From positions 18,964 to 82,963 of the forward strand of contig SUUM01000002.1 of the NCBI GenBank assembly GCA_015062525.1: 64,000 nt of DNA, written 5' to 3'. The notes beneath the pieces are model-generated. The model saw only the letters and a program-made list of their open reading frames with translations, ran no database searches and had not been told where the DNA came from. Positions 1 through 7,196 of this stretch are shown here, one piece after another (position 1 is the first letter of the stretch; each line of letters opens with the position of its first letter). Made by a program: the position numbers and the translations under genes. This DNA is from Alphaproteobacteria bacterium (GTDB taxonomy: Bacteria > Pseudomonadota > Alphaproteobacteria > Rs-D84).

Positions 1-1
1 G

Positions 2-1327
2 GCAAGTGCAAATGGTTGCTTTATGTGTCGATATATTGCGGACTTGTTTTCTGTGATTGGGGACGCAACTGAACGTTTTTGGACATTGATGGTTGATAAC
101 CTGTGGATTTTAATGGTAATCGGCTTTGGAATTTTTCTGTTTATACACACGGCCCAGTATATATTTGACCACGCAAAAAAAACCATAAATTATGAAAATC
201 CAACCGAACATAAGATAGAGGTCAAAGCCTGGTGGGATAAAATCTGGAAGTTGGGCATACGTCTAATGGTAGTTGGTGTTTTAATGGGTGCGTTGGGTAT
301 GGGTGGCAATGCGGCGCTGCGCAGTGTGTCCCAAATAACCATTACACCGGTGTTGTATGTTGGTGCGGAACTGGGCATGATGGCATCGGGTGTATCAGAT
401 GCGGCACAATGTGGTGCGTTGCAAAATCATGATACGGGTGATACCGGTGATATACTAAATCCAATCATGCAACCGTTTATGTGTGTTATGGGCAATATTA
501 ACAGCGTGATGTTGGCGGGCGCGGCGGGTGGATTTGCGTTAATGAATTACGCCTGGCTGGATATGGGTGGTGGTGCGTTCACGTGGCTTGCGGGTTTGAC
601 GCTGGTGCTGATGTTTCTGATAATCGGATTTGACTTATTCTTTCAGATATTATCAATTGTATTCAAACTGGTGTTCGTAATTATATTCCTGCCACTATTA
701 TTGGCGGCATCTGCATTCGAAGGCACCTGGTCCAAGGCAAATAAATTATTCAGCAACGCAATCGGCATGGTCGTATCATCGGCCATACGCATTGTTGCCA
801 TCACACTAAAGGTGTTGGTGATATACGCAACTGTATCTTTTTCTGCCGATATGTATTTCCCGGGGCCGCGCGACGGCTATACGTCAATCCTGCCGCCTAT
901 GATGGGAATGCACGCAGAAAGCCCAGATACCCAGACTTTATCAGTTATGAATGTTTTTGCGACGTGTGAATCGGTTGCATTGGTTGATGGCGAAATGGAC
1001 AAAGACCTGTTCAAAGATTGTTTCACCGCGCGTCGTGCCGAAGTAGAGCGCGCATATCCCGGTGCATTTGATTTCTTGTCCGACGGTTGGGATTTCTTGT
1101 TGATGATGATGTTCTTGTTCTTCTTGTACTATTACGCGGTCAGTCCGAAAATAGATGCACTGTTGCCAAACGGGTCATTCAAGGCACCAATTCCGGGCGA
1201 AAACGCAAATGTATCCACGGGCGAACAGTTTGACTATGGCGCATGGGTGCATGACCTGGGGCAGAAGTTGTGGGCGGTGCCTGTTCAGATAACCGAAAAA
1301 ATTACCAAGGCGATGGAAAAGAAATAA
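2..1327 (+). CDS. VirB6/TrbL-like type IV secretion membrane protein, 5' end outside the window
   Basis: The reading frame is open to the left edge: codons before the first ATG (position 23) read ASANGCF, which looks like the end of a signal peptide and the start of the mature protein, so the gene begins upstream. The product is polytopic, with hydrophobic segments after LWILMVIG, around FDLFFQILSIVFKLVFVII and near the C-terminus (FLLMMMFLFFLYYY). Size and topology fit the VirB6/TrbL channel component of type IV secretion systems. The next gene is a second protein of the same kind and overlaps the stop codon by one base, so the two are co-translated. VirB8, VirB9 and VirB10 homologues lie at 27.6-32.3 kb. 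Family assignment is by architecture; sequence identity in VirB6 proteins is usually low. Confidence 0.65.
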   Translation, partial: ASANGCFMCRYIADLFSVIGDATERFWTLMVDNLWILMVIGFGIFLFIHTAQYIFDHAKKTINYENPTEHKIEVKAWWDKIWKLGIRLMVVGVLMGALGMGGNAALRSVSQITITPVLYVGAELGMMASGVSDAAQCGALQNHDTGDTGDILNPIMQPFMCVMGNINSVMLAGAAGGFALMNYAWLDMGGGAFTWLAGLTLVLMFLIIGFDLFFQILSIVFKLVFVIIFLPLLLAASAFEGTWSKANKLFSNAIGMVVSSAIRIVAITLKVLVIYATVSFSADMYFPGPRDGYTSILPPMMGMHAESPDTQTLSVMNVFATCESVALVDGEMDKDLFKDCFTARRAEVERAYPGAFDFLSDGWDFLLMMMFLFFLYYYAVSPKIDALLPNGSFKAPIPGENANVSTGEQFDYGAWVHDLGQKLWAVPVQITEKITKAMEKK

Positions 1328-2625
1328 TGAAAATATTGCGTAAAATCTTGTCTAAAATATTCGTCGTCTGTTTAGCGGTTGGATTGATAACGCCCGTAAT
1401 GGGTGCATCTGCCAATTTGCCATTGGGGGACATTGGCGACCATGGCACCTGGGCAACTGAAAACAATCGCGAAAAATTCACAACGCAGTTGTCTGGTGAT
1501 ATTGAACAATTTCAGGGCGAATTTCAAAAACAATTGGTTCGCGACTATGTCCCGATAGAGGCTAAGATAGGTCTTGCCTTTATGAACGCATTATCATTCA
1601 TTTCGGATGTCCTAGATTCTTCGCTTGTGCGATTTGTAATTCTGTTTATGTTCATCGCATTTGCATTTTGGATTATTTTTGAGACATATAATATGATGCA
1701 GTCGGGGCAGGGTGATATACAAAAACACCTGACAGAAATTGTAAAAAAGGGCACAATGATTGCCGTCTGGGTTATTATATTAAGATTTGGTCCGGCAAAA
1801 ATTTTCATGTGGATAATGGGGCCGATTGTCAGTATTGGTACATATGTATCCGATTTGATATTGGGTGCAGTTGCCGAAAGTGCGGGCGCAGATTTACCCG
1901 ATACATGCGCCGCAATTCGTGAATATGCAATTGCGCATACCACACCAAACAACATTGTTGATGCGACTGCGGCGGCTGATATGCTGTGCGTTCCAACACG
2001 CATGTCTGGATTTTGTTATACCGCGATAGCGGCTGGCTGGAAATGGATAACTGCGGGCATTGGTACCAGTGCATTTTCCGTTGTTGGTGGGATTGTATTT
2101 ATATATATCTTTATTAAGTTAGCATGGAAATTTGCATTTATGGCATTGGGTGTAATCGCGGATTTGTTCCTGGGGGTTATGATGTTGCCATTTACTGCAT
2201 TGGCCCAAACAATTGGTGGCACGTCGTACAAAGGTATGGCGGGCAATATATTCAACCAGTTTCTGGGGATTTTCAAGGCGGAAAAATTAGATGCACAAAT
2301 TGAAAAGTTTGTTAATGCAGCCTTGTATTTTGTGTCGCTGTCAATTGTGGTGGCGTTTTGTGCGGCATTGATGTCAGGCGTGGTTGATACTGATTTATCT
2401 GCGCGTGTTCCGAACCTGAATCCTGGTGGATTCTTGGAAACCGCATTGGTTGTGGGATTGACATGGTGGTTTGCAAATCGTGGTATGGAAATTGCGGGAA
2501 ATCTGGGGGGCAAAATCACGACACGGGTTGGCGACCAAATGCGTGGCGATATAACGACCTTGTGGAAAAAGACAAAAGGTACCGCCAAGGATTGGTGGAA
2601 AATCATCCGCGACGGCAAAAAATAA
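1327..2625 (+). CDS. VirB6/TrbL-like type IV secretion membrane protein, second copy
   Basis: The start is the ATG at 1327, which overlaps the TAA of the preceding gene (TAATG). The 432-residue product begins with a signal peptide (MKILRKILSKIF... ending near GASA). A soluble stretch of about 80 residues follows, then several membrane segments, including FVILFMFIAFAFWIIFETY and VVGGIVFIYIFIKLAWKF. The C-terminus is basic and probably cytoplasmic. It pairs with the upstream gene as tandem VirB6-like paralogues, an arrangement known from rickettsial VirB systems. The likely role is an inner-membrane channel component. The two copies share topology more than sequence, so specialisation rather than recent duplication is likely. 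Confidence 0.65.
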   Translation: MKILRKILSKIFVVCLAVGLITPVMGASANLPLGDIGDHGTWATENNREKFTTQLSGDIEQFQGEFQKQLVRDYVPIEAKIGLAFMNALSFISDVLDSSLVRFVILFMFIAFAFWIIFETYNMMQSGQGDIQKHLTEIVKKGTMIAVWVIILRFGPAKIFMWIMGPIVSIGTYVSDLILGAVAESAGADLPDTCAAIREYAIAHTTPNNIVDATAAADMLCVPTRMSGFCYTAIAAGWKWITAGIGTSAFSVVGGIVFIYIFIKLAWKFAFMALGVIADLFLGVMMLPFTALAQTIGGTSYKGMAGNIFNQFLGIFKAEKLDAQIEKFVNAALYFVSLSIVVAFCAALMSGVVDTDLSARVPNLNPGGFLETALVVGLTWWFANRGMEIAGNLGGKITTRVGDQMRGDITTLWKKTKGTAKDWWKIIRDGKK

Positions 2626-2734
2626 AAGTTCACAAAAACATATTGCCATGGTATTATGATATATGTAACAAAGCACATAAAAACATACCGAATTCGATTG
2701 TGTGGTCAGTTTTGCTGAAAGGCGGGGGATAATA

Positions 2735-3703
2735 ATGCGAACATCATATAATGATCTTTTGAATTTTGTACCACGGATAATTGTCGGTTTGGTTCTGACC
2801 ACAATGGTGTGCACAAACACAAATGCGGAAACGGTGTCGACGGCTATTTCTGTTTATCGGTGTAATGATCAATCAAAATGTGCAAATATACAGCCTGAGT
2901 CTGGCACCTGTAATTACTATACGATTGGACAAGCGACCAGTGATGGTGTTTTATCAAATGGCAGTCCGTGTGCCACCACACTTTGTACTGCTGGTACCTG
3001 GTATTGTTTGGGCAGTGCTGCTGGCGATTGCGCGGTATATGATTGCACGGCGTGCAGCGGGGCGGGTCGGACTTGCTCTACCCATAATTATGAACTCACG
3101 ACCGTCAATAGTGATATAGCTGTTGGTGCGCCATGTAACTATGTCTTGGGTGGGACTTCCGAACCACTAGTTATTCACGGGTGCGCCCTTAAATCATGTC
3201 GCGCAGGATATTACAAAACACTGGGTAGATTTTGTACAGTCGCTGATACAGATTTCGTGGTTGGCGGTACTATCTCTGGTGTTGACGGTACTATCTCTGG
3301 TGTTGACAGTACTATCTCTGGTGCGGTTCGTCCAGCAGTTTTGAAAAATATTTGTTGTCAATGTCCGTCAAACTCCACCAGTCTTGGAAATAACGAAGGG
3401 GGGAAAGGGTCTTGCGAATGTATAACCGGATACTACGGTGATCCTGGTAACGGTGTTGCCTGCACCCAATGTCCTGCGGGTTCTACAACCATTTCCAAGG
3501 GTATGACAAGTGTCAACAATTGTGTTTGCAAGGCTGGTTTTTATGGCAGTGGTGGTAATTTCTGCAACGCATGTCCCAGCGGTTACACCTCGGCCCAGGG
3601 CGCGGCCAAGATTACTGAATGTTATCGTGTTCAACAAGTTGAACAAGAAGATGGAACAGGATATTTCGAATATACAGATGAATGTTACTATCCAAACAAA
3701 TAA
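2735..3703 (+). CDS. Secreted cysteine-rich protein with ephrin-receptor-like repeats
   Basis: The start at 2735 is chosen because GGCGGGGGA lies just upstream and the protein then begins with a signal peptide (cleavage probably after NTNA). The 322-residue mature part is full of cysteines. Its C-terminal half has modules of the form CxxCPxGxT...CxCxxGxYG, resembling the GCC2/GCC3 (ephrin-receptor-like) motif. Such domains are disulfide-bonded and exposed. An in-frame 21-bp tandem repeat encodes a VDGTISG-like unit near residue 180. The gene follows two VirB6-like genes, so it could be a surface-exposed or secreted partner, but this is only positional. The specific function is unknown. Confidence 0.6.
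   Translation: MRTSYNDLLNFVPRIIVGLVLTTMVCTNTNAETVSTAISVYRCNDQSKCANIQPESGTCNYYTIGQATSDGVLSNGSPCATTLCTAGTWYCLGSAAGDCAVYDCTACSGAGRTCSTHNYELTTVNSDIAVGAPCNYVLGGTSEPLVIHGCALKSCRAGYYKTLGRFCTVADTDFVVGGTISGVDGTISGVDSTISGAVRPAVLKNICCQCPSNSTSLGNNEGGKGSCECITGYYGDPGNGVACTQCPAGSTTISKGMTSVNNCVCKAGFYGSGGNFCNACPSGYTSAQGAAKITECYRVQQVEQEDGTGYFEYTDECYYPNK
3266..3323 (+). repeat. In-frame 21-bp tandem repeat
   Basis: Two exact 21-bp copies (3266-3286 and 3287-3307) are followed by a partial third copy (3308-3323). They lie inside the cysteine-rich gene and encode a seven-residue unit. Changes in copy number would keep the frame. Confidence 0.9.
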
Positions 3704-3727
3704 AAAACCGCCAAACGGCGGTTTTTT
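3702..3727. terminator. Bidirectional terminator between the cysteine-rich gene and infC
   Basis: The stem CCGCC/GGCGG (3708-3712, 3717-3721) with loop AAAC is flanked by A-run and T-run, so it can stop transcription from both converging genes. It overlaps both stop codons. Confidence 0.85.
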
Positions 3728-4274
3728 ATTTCGCAGGTGCGATAATAATTGATTTTGTTCTTTCGTCTGGTTTGGATTTTGATTCCAGAGTTCCTTTGTC
3801 GCCAATCATTTCCAAAATACGTGCAAACAGTTCTGGAACCGCATCCTTGCCACGTGCCAAAACTTTTTTTGAACCACGCGTCATGACCGCGATTTTTACT
3901 TTGTTGCCAGTACCTAAAAATTCAAAAACCTTTTTCATTTTGATGTTCAGGTCATTTTCTTCGATGAACGGTTTGACCCAAACTTCCTTCATTTCAATAT
4001 TTTTTTGATTTTTACGTGCCTCGGACGCGCGTTTTTTCTGTTCATACTTGAACTTGCCATAATCCATAATTTTGGTAATAGGCGTGGCATTATTTGCATT
4101 TATTTCAACCAAATCCAGGCCCAAATCCATCGCCATCTGTAATGCCTGTGATGTTGGCATAATCCCCAAATTCTGTCCGTCATTACTGATTACCTGAACA
4201 GACTTTGCAAAGATTTTATTATTCATACGCGGACCATCGTCGCGACGATTATCACGATTATTTACGGGTTTAAT
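3726..4274 (-). CDS. infC: Translation initiation factor IF-3, probable AUU start
   Basis: The protein matches IF-3 along its length: an N-domain with GQNLGIM and a basic linker after MDYGKFKYEQKKR, and a C-domain with VKPFIEENDLNIKMKK. IF-3 binds the 30S subunit and controls start-codon selection. The first ATG (4226) would begin inside the conserved N-terminus. In frame 16 codons upstream there is an ATT at 4272-4274, preceded six bases earlier by AAAGGAG (4281-4287). The resulting N-terminus (IKPVNNRDNRR...RMNNKI) aligns with the usual IF-3 start. AUU initiation is the known autoregulatory device of infC. The gene follows a UDG-like gene by 39 nt and ends at a terminator; rpmI-rplT are not downstream. 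Confidence 0.93.
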   Translation of the reverse strand: MKPVNNRDNRRDDGPRMNNKIFAKSVQVISNDGQNLGIMPTSQALQMAMDLGLDLVEINANNATPITKIMDYGKFKYEQKKRASEARKNQKNIEMKEVWVKPFIEENDLNIKMKKVFEFLGTGNKVKIAVMTRGSKKVLARGKDAVPELFARILEMIGDKGTLESKSKPDERTKSIIIAPAK

Positions 4275-4313
4275 TGTTTGCTCCTTTATTAAACATGCGT
4301 AAATTATTAACTA

Positions 4314-5096
4314 TTATTCGGCGGTTTTCAAGATATTTTGCACATTTTGCAATGCGTTCCATACATCACGTTTGGCGGTGGGTTTAAGTATCAAATAATT
4401 TGGATGAAATATGGGCACGCACGTCGTACCATTTTCCAACTTAACCGGCACCCCATGCGATTTTGCCAGATTGACGTTCATCATCTGGGCGGCCGGCAAA
4501 GTTCCCAAAGTCAAAATAACGCGCGGTTTAATCAGTTCAATTGCCTTGTCCACAAATGGGCGCGCCATGTCTAATTCATTCTGCGACGGTGTCCGCCCGC
4601 CCGGTGTTCGCCAAAATACCATAGGCACAATGGAAACTGTGTTGCGGCTTTCACCAATTGCGTTCAGCATTTTGTCCATCAGTTCGCCCGTCGCGCCTGA
4701 CAAAATATTGCCGGATGCGTCATCGTCTGCACTCGGCACATCGGTCAGGATAAGCAACCGCCCCTGTCCAACATGTGGCAAAATGGTGTTTGTTGCGGTC
4801 GGGCGTAATGGGTGATTAAATTCCCCGATCATACGATTAAGTGTTGCAATGTCTGTTGGGCGTGCCGCCATGGCGCGCACGGTATCGATTGACATTGTCT
4901 GCATAGGTGCTACGGCGGGTACGACGGACGCAGCGACACGCCCAATTTCCGCTACAATTGTTGCGGCGGTGGGGCGTGGTGATGTGACGGGTGCATCCGG
5001 GATGACGGATTGTGTGTGCGGTGTCATAATCGGTTCATCAGTAATTTCCCAACGAATTCCTGCCAGCTCTAAATCGCGTAAATTGAAATCAGACAT
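4314..5096 (-). CDS. Uracil-DNA glycosylase family 4-like protein lacking iron-sulfur cysteines
   Basis: The C-terminal 170 residues follow the pattern of family 4 UDGs: RPTATNTI, then LLILTDVPSADDD...GATGELMDKML in place of the glycine-rich motif, then VFWRTPGGRTPS, then a FHPNYL motif (His231). The N-terminal 80 residues are a low-complexity Ala/Pro/Thr linker, as in alphaproteobacterial relatives. Unlike typical family 4 enzymes, the protein has a single cysteine (Cys226) and none at the four iron-sulfur ligand positions. The motif A residues are also altered. It may be a divergent DNA-repair glycosylase or an inactive relative. It lies upstream of infC on the same strand and is divergent from pal. 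Confidence 0.7.
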   Translation of the reverse strand: MSDFNLRDLELAGIRWEITDEPIMTPHTQSVIPDAPVTSPRPTAATIVAEIGRVAASVVPAVAPMQTMSIDTVRAMAARPTDIATLNRMIGEFNHPLRPTATNTILPHVGQGRLLILTDVPSADDDASGNILSGATGELMDKMLNAIGESRNTVSIVPMVFWRTPGGRTPSQNELDMARPFVDKAIELIKPRVILTLGTLPAAQMMNVNLAKSHGVPVKLENGTTCVPIFHPNYLILKPTAKRDVWNALQNVQNILKTAE

Positions 5097-5112
5097 TTTT
5101 TTTGTTGCCCTC

Positions 5113-5141
5113 TTGATAATTGATATCTTTTATAGTACAAT
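5113..5141 (+). promoter_or_regulatory. Sigma-70-type promoter of pal
   Basis: TTGATA (5113-5118) and TACAAT (5136-5141) are separated by 17 bp. The pal start codon is 36 bp downstream and is preceded by AAGGGAG. Confidence 0.8.
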
Positions 5142-5177
5142 ATACTACGAGCAACATAAACTCAAGGGAGTAATTTC

Positions 5178-5594
5178 ATGAAATTAAAAAACTTTGCTTT
5201 GTTGGCGGGTGCTGCAGGCTTGCTGGCTGCTTGTGGCGGTTCGTCAATTGTTGAACCAGCCGATTTGAACGATCAGCGTGTATTCTTCGCTTTCAATTCA
5301 TCTGAAATTTCCAAGGAAGCGAAAGACAACCTGTTGGGTCAGGCTTTGTATATGAAAAACCACGAAGATGTAAAAGTTCAGATTGCGGGTAACTGCGACG
5401 AACGTGGTACGACAGAATACAACTTGGCATTGGGTGCACGTCGTGCAAACGCGGCCAAAGAAGTATTGGTTAACGATGGTATCGATGCGAAACGTATCTC
5501 GACCGTTTCTTATGGTAAAGAACGTCCATTGGTCAAAGGAACAGGCGAAGAAGTCTGGAAATGGAATCGTAATGCCACAACAACAGTTAAATAA
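5178..5594 (+). CDS. pal: Peptidoglycan-associated lipoprotein Pal
   Basis: The 138-residue product has a lipoprotein signal with lipobox LAAC (Cys19 lipidated). An OmpA-like peptidoglycan-binding domain follows, with the characteristic region GNCDERGTTEYNLALGARRANA. Pal anchors the outer membrane to peptidoglycan and works with TolB and the Tol complex during constriction. Here pal stands alone between its own promoter and a terminator, without tolB or ybgF/cpoB next to it in this window. It has a clear AAGGGAG ribosome-binding site. Confidence 0.95.
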   Translation: MKLKNFALLAGAAGLLAACGGSSIVEPADLNDQRVFFAFNSSEISKEAKDNLLGQALYMKNHEDVKVQIAGNCDERGTTEYNLALGARRANAAKEVLVNDGIDAKRISTVSYGKERPLVKGTGEEVWKWNRNATTTVK

Positions 5595-5613
5595 TTGTTG
5601 ATGAAATAACAAA

Positions 5614-5640
5614 TGCCCGCAATCGCGGGTGTTTTTTTTT
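5614..5640 (+). terminator. Terminator of pal
   Basis: Stem CCCGC/GCGGG (5616-5629) is followed by a run of nine T. Confidence 0.9.
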
Positions 5641-5660
5641 GTTCAATTTGTTTGTGTTGT

Positions 5661-5686
5661 AAAAAAAGTCCCGCAATTGCGGGACT
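5661..5686 (-). terminator. Terminator of rpsU
   Basis: On the minus strand the hairpin AGTCCCGC/GCGGGACT is followed by seven T, just after the rpsU stop codon. Confidence 0.9.
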
Positions 5687-5692
5687 GATAAC

Positions 5693-5899
5693 CTAGAATC
5701 CGAAAACCATACGCTGTTTCGACTGACGTTTTTTTTCGTTGCGAACGGCTTCTTCTTTCAAACGTTTGCGTTTAGTTGTTGGTTTTTCATAACGCTGACG
5801 TTCTTTCATTTCGCGGTACAGACCTTCTTTCTGCGATTTACGTTTTGCAACGCGCAGTGCCTGTTCAACGTTGTTATCGCGAACCAGAACTTTAACCAT
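5693..5899 (-). CDS. rpsU: 30S ribosomal protein S21
   Basis: A 68-residue, very basic protein with the bS21 signature: [21 protein letters not shown] at the N-terminus and a Lys/Arg-rich tail. S21 sits near the anti-Shine-Dalgarno region of 16S rRNA and helps initiation on structured mRNAs. The start has a good AAAGGGGG ribosome-binding site. It stands alone between tRNA-Ala and its own terminator, not next to dnaG or gatB. Confidence 0.95.
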   Translation of the reverse strand: MVKVLVRDNNVEQALRVAKRKSQKEGLYREMKERQRYEKPTTKRKRLKEEAVRNEKKRQSKQRMVFGF

Positions 5900-5942
5900 A
5901 TGTATTCACCCCCTTTAACGCACTTTATTTGTTGTTTTACTT

Positions 5943-5967
5943 AAAAAGGGGACTTTAATCCCCCTTT
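5943..5967 (-). terminator. Terminator of tRNA-Ala
   Basis: On the minus strand AAGGGGGATT...AGTCCCCTTTTT forms a stem ending in a T-run, nine bases after the tRNA 3' end. Confidence 0.8.
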
Positions 5968-5976
5968 CGCTTGTCT

Positions 5977-6052
5977 TGGTGGAGCTGATCAGGCTCGAAC
6001 TGACGACCCCCTGCTTGCAAAGCAGGTGCTCTACCAACTGAGCTACAACCCC
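5977..6052 (-). tRNA. tRNA-Ala (anticodon TGC)
   Basis: The 76-nt cloverleaf starts GGGGTTGTAGCTCAG on the minus strand. The anticodon loop is CTTTGCAAG with anticodon TGC, the T-arm has GTTCGAGCC, and CCA is encoded. It has its own promoter (6087-6115) and terminator and is not inside an rRNA operon. Confidence 0.97.
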
Positions 6053-6086
6053 AAAACTTTGCACTTTCACCAATGAAAGCGAACGC

Positions 6087-6115
6087 ATTCTATCTGTTAT
6101 GCAAATAAAAGTCAA
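6087..6115 (-). promoter_or_regulatory. Promoter of tRNA-Ala
   Basis: On the minus strand TTGACT (6115-6110) and TAGAAT (6092-6087) are spaced 17 bp, about 35 bp upstream of the tRNA 5' end. Confidence 0.8.
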
Positions 6116-6140
6116 GATAAAATTACAAACAAATCTTTGC

Positions 6141-6167
6141 TTGACGACTTTGTTTTTTGTATATAAA
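6141..6167 (+). promoter_or_regulatory. Probable promoter of the hydrolase gene
   Basis: TTGACG (6141-6146) and TATAAA (6162-6167) are 15 bp apart. The -10 box ends 12 nt before the ATG at 6180, so the transcript would have little or no leader. Confidence 0.5.
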
Positions 6168-6179
6168 GTAGTATGTGTT

Positions 6180-7151
6180 ATGCAAAAAACATATAATGCT
6201 GCTTTTATTCCAAATAATTATTCCGAATTGTTATCGGAATTGAAAGAGGCATCTTTTAACTGGGAAATAAAATTTTCTTCAATGACCGAAAATAAAACTA
6301 TCGGGCATATTTCGCATTATGCGTTAAATGATGCAATGTCCCGCAACAATTGTCTGATATTAATTCCAGGATTGGCATCAAACACACGTGCAGAACCATT
6401 GATGAAGGTTGTTGAATACTGGGCGCTGACCAATAAATACGACATTTACTGCATAGATACCTTTTTGGGTGATTTTTTGCCAGAAATGTCACAAAAATTA
6501 GCCCAGAAACATACTTTTGCCGAATATATTAATCTGATTGATGCTGGACTGGATGTTGTTGAGCATTATGTCAGGGCAAAAAAATATAATTATTCCTGTG
6601 TGGTTGGTCACTCGGCTGGCGCAACGGGTGCGATTGAAATATTTAATAAGCGTATCCAAGAAAACAAAAGACTGCGTTTCAGTGCGGCCATATTGTTTGC
6701 GCCATACATAACCAAAGAATACAAAGAATATATTCAGAATTTTTACAAAATGTTTTCGTTTGACGGCAAGATATCCGAAGAAGAATTTAAACGGTCTGCA
6801 ATCGGACTTTGTAGTCCGCACGAACCGCCTATCAACAACAAGTATCAAAAGGTGTCGATTTTGCCAACGTTTTTTGATGAAATGGAATCTGTTAAGTTTC
6901 GGCCGGACCTGATGGGAAAATATACGATTCCTATTACTTTGGTTGCGGGCGGGCGCGACCAAAAATCACCGGCAGATAAATTGTATGAAAAATATAATAT
7001 TTTACGCCAAGGCGAAAACGGAAATCTGTGGCGATGTGTTGTATTTAAGAATTCGCGTCACAGTTTTATTGAGTCGCACAAAGACTACGGTGCGATTCTG
7101 CATTTGATACAATCCCAGAAAATACGTGCCAAAAATGGGACTCGGCGATAA
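6180..7151 (+). CDS. Alpha/beta-hydrolase
   Basis: A 323-residue protein with an alpha/beta-hydrolase triad. The nucleophile elbow is GHSAG (Ser145), the likely acid is Asp260 in GGRDQ, and the likely base is His294 in SRHSF. LILIPGLASN supplies the oxyanion-hole region. No signal peptide is visible, so it should be cytoplasmic. Substrate cannot be told from the sequence; esterases, lipases and thioesterases share the fold. An in-frame ATG at 6099 lies upstream of the probable promoter, so 6180 is preferred. No Shine-Dalgarno sequence precedes it. Confidence 0.75.
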   Translation: MQKTYNAAFIPNNYSELLSELKEASFNWEIKFSSMTENKTIGHISHYALNDAMSRNNCLILIPGLASNTRAEPLMKVVEYWALTNKYDIYCIDTFLGDFLPEMSQKLAQKHTFAEYINLIDAGLDVVEHYVRAKKYNYSCVVGHSAGATGAIEIFNKRIQENKRLRFSAAILFAPYITKEYKEYIQNFYKMFSFDGKISEEEFKRSAIGLCSPHEPPINNKYQKVSILPTFFDEMESVKFRPDLMGKYTIPITLVAGGRDQKSPADKLYEKYNILRQGENGNLWRCVVFKNSRHSFIESHKDYGAILHLIQSQKIRAKNGTRR

Positions 7152-7158
7152 AATAGTC

Positions 7159-7187
7159 TTTACTTGTCTAAGAACCTTTCTTATAAT
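7159..7187 (+). promoter_or_regulatory. Promoter of the ABC transporter gene
   Basis: TTTACT (7159-7164) and a perfect TATAAT (7182-7187) are spaced 17 bp. The ATG lies only 9 nt after the -10 box and no ribosome-binding site intervenes. Confidence 0.75.
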
Positions 7188-7196
7188 AAATACGCT

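Noticed and set aside
2016..2820. Minus-strand ORFs opposite virB6 and the cysteine-rich gene
   Set aside because: No ribosome-binding site, no family resemblance; shadows of the plus-strand genes.
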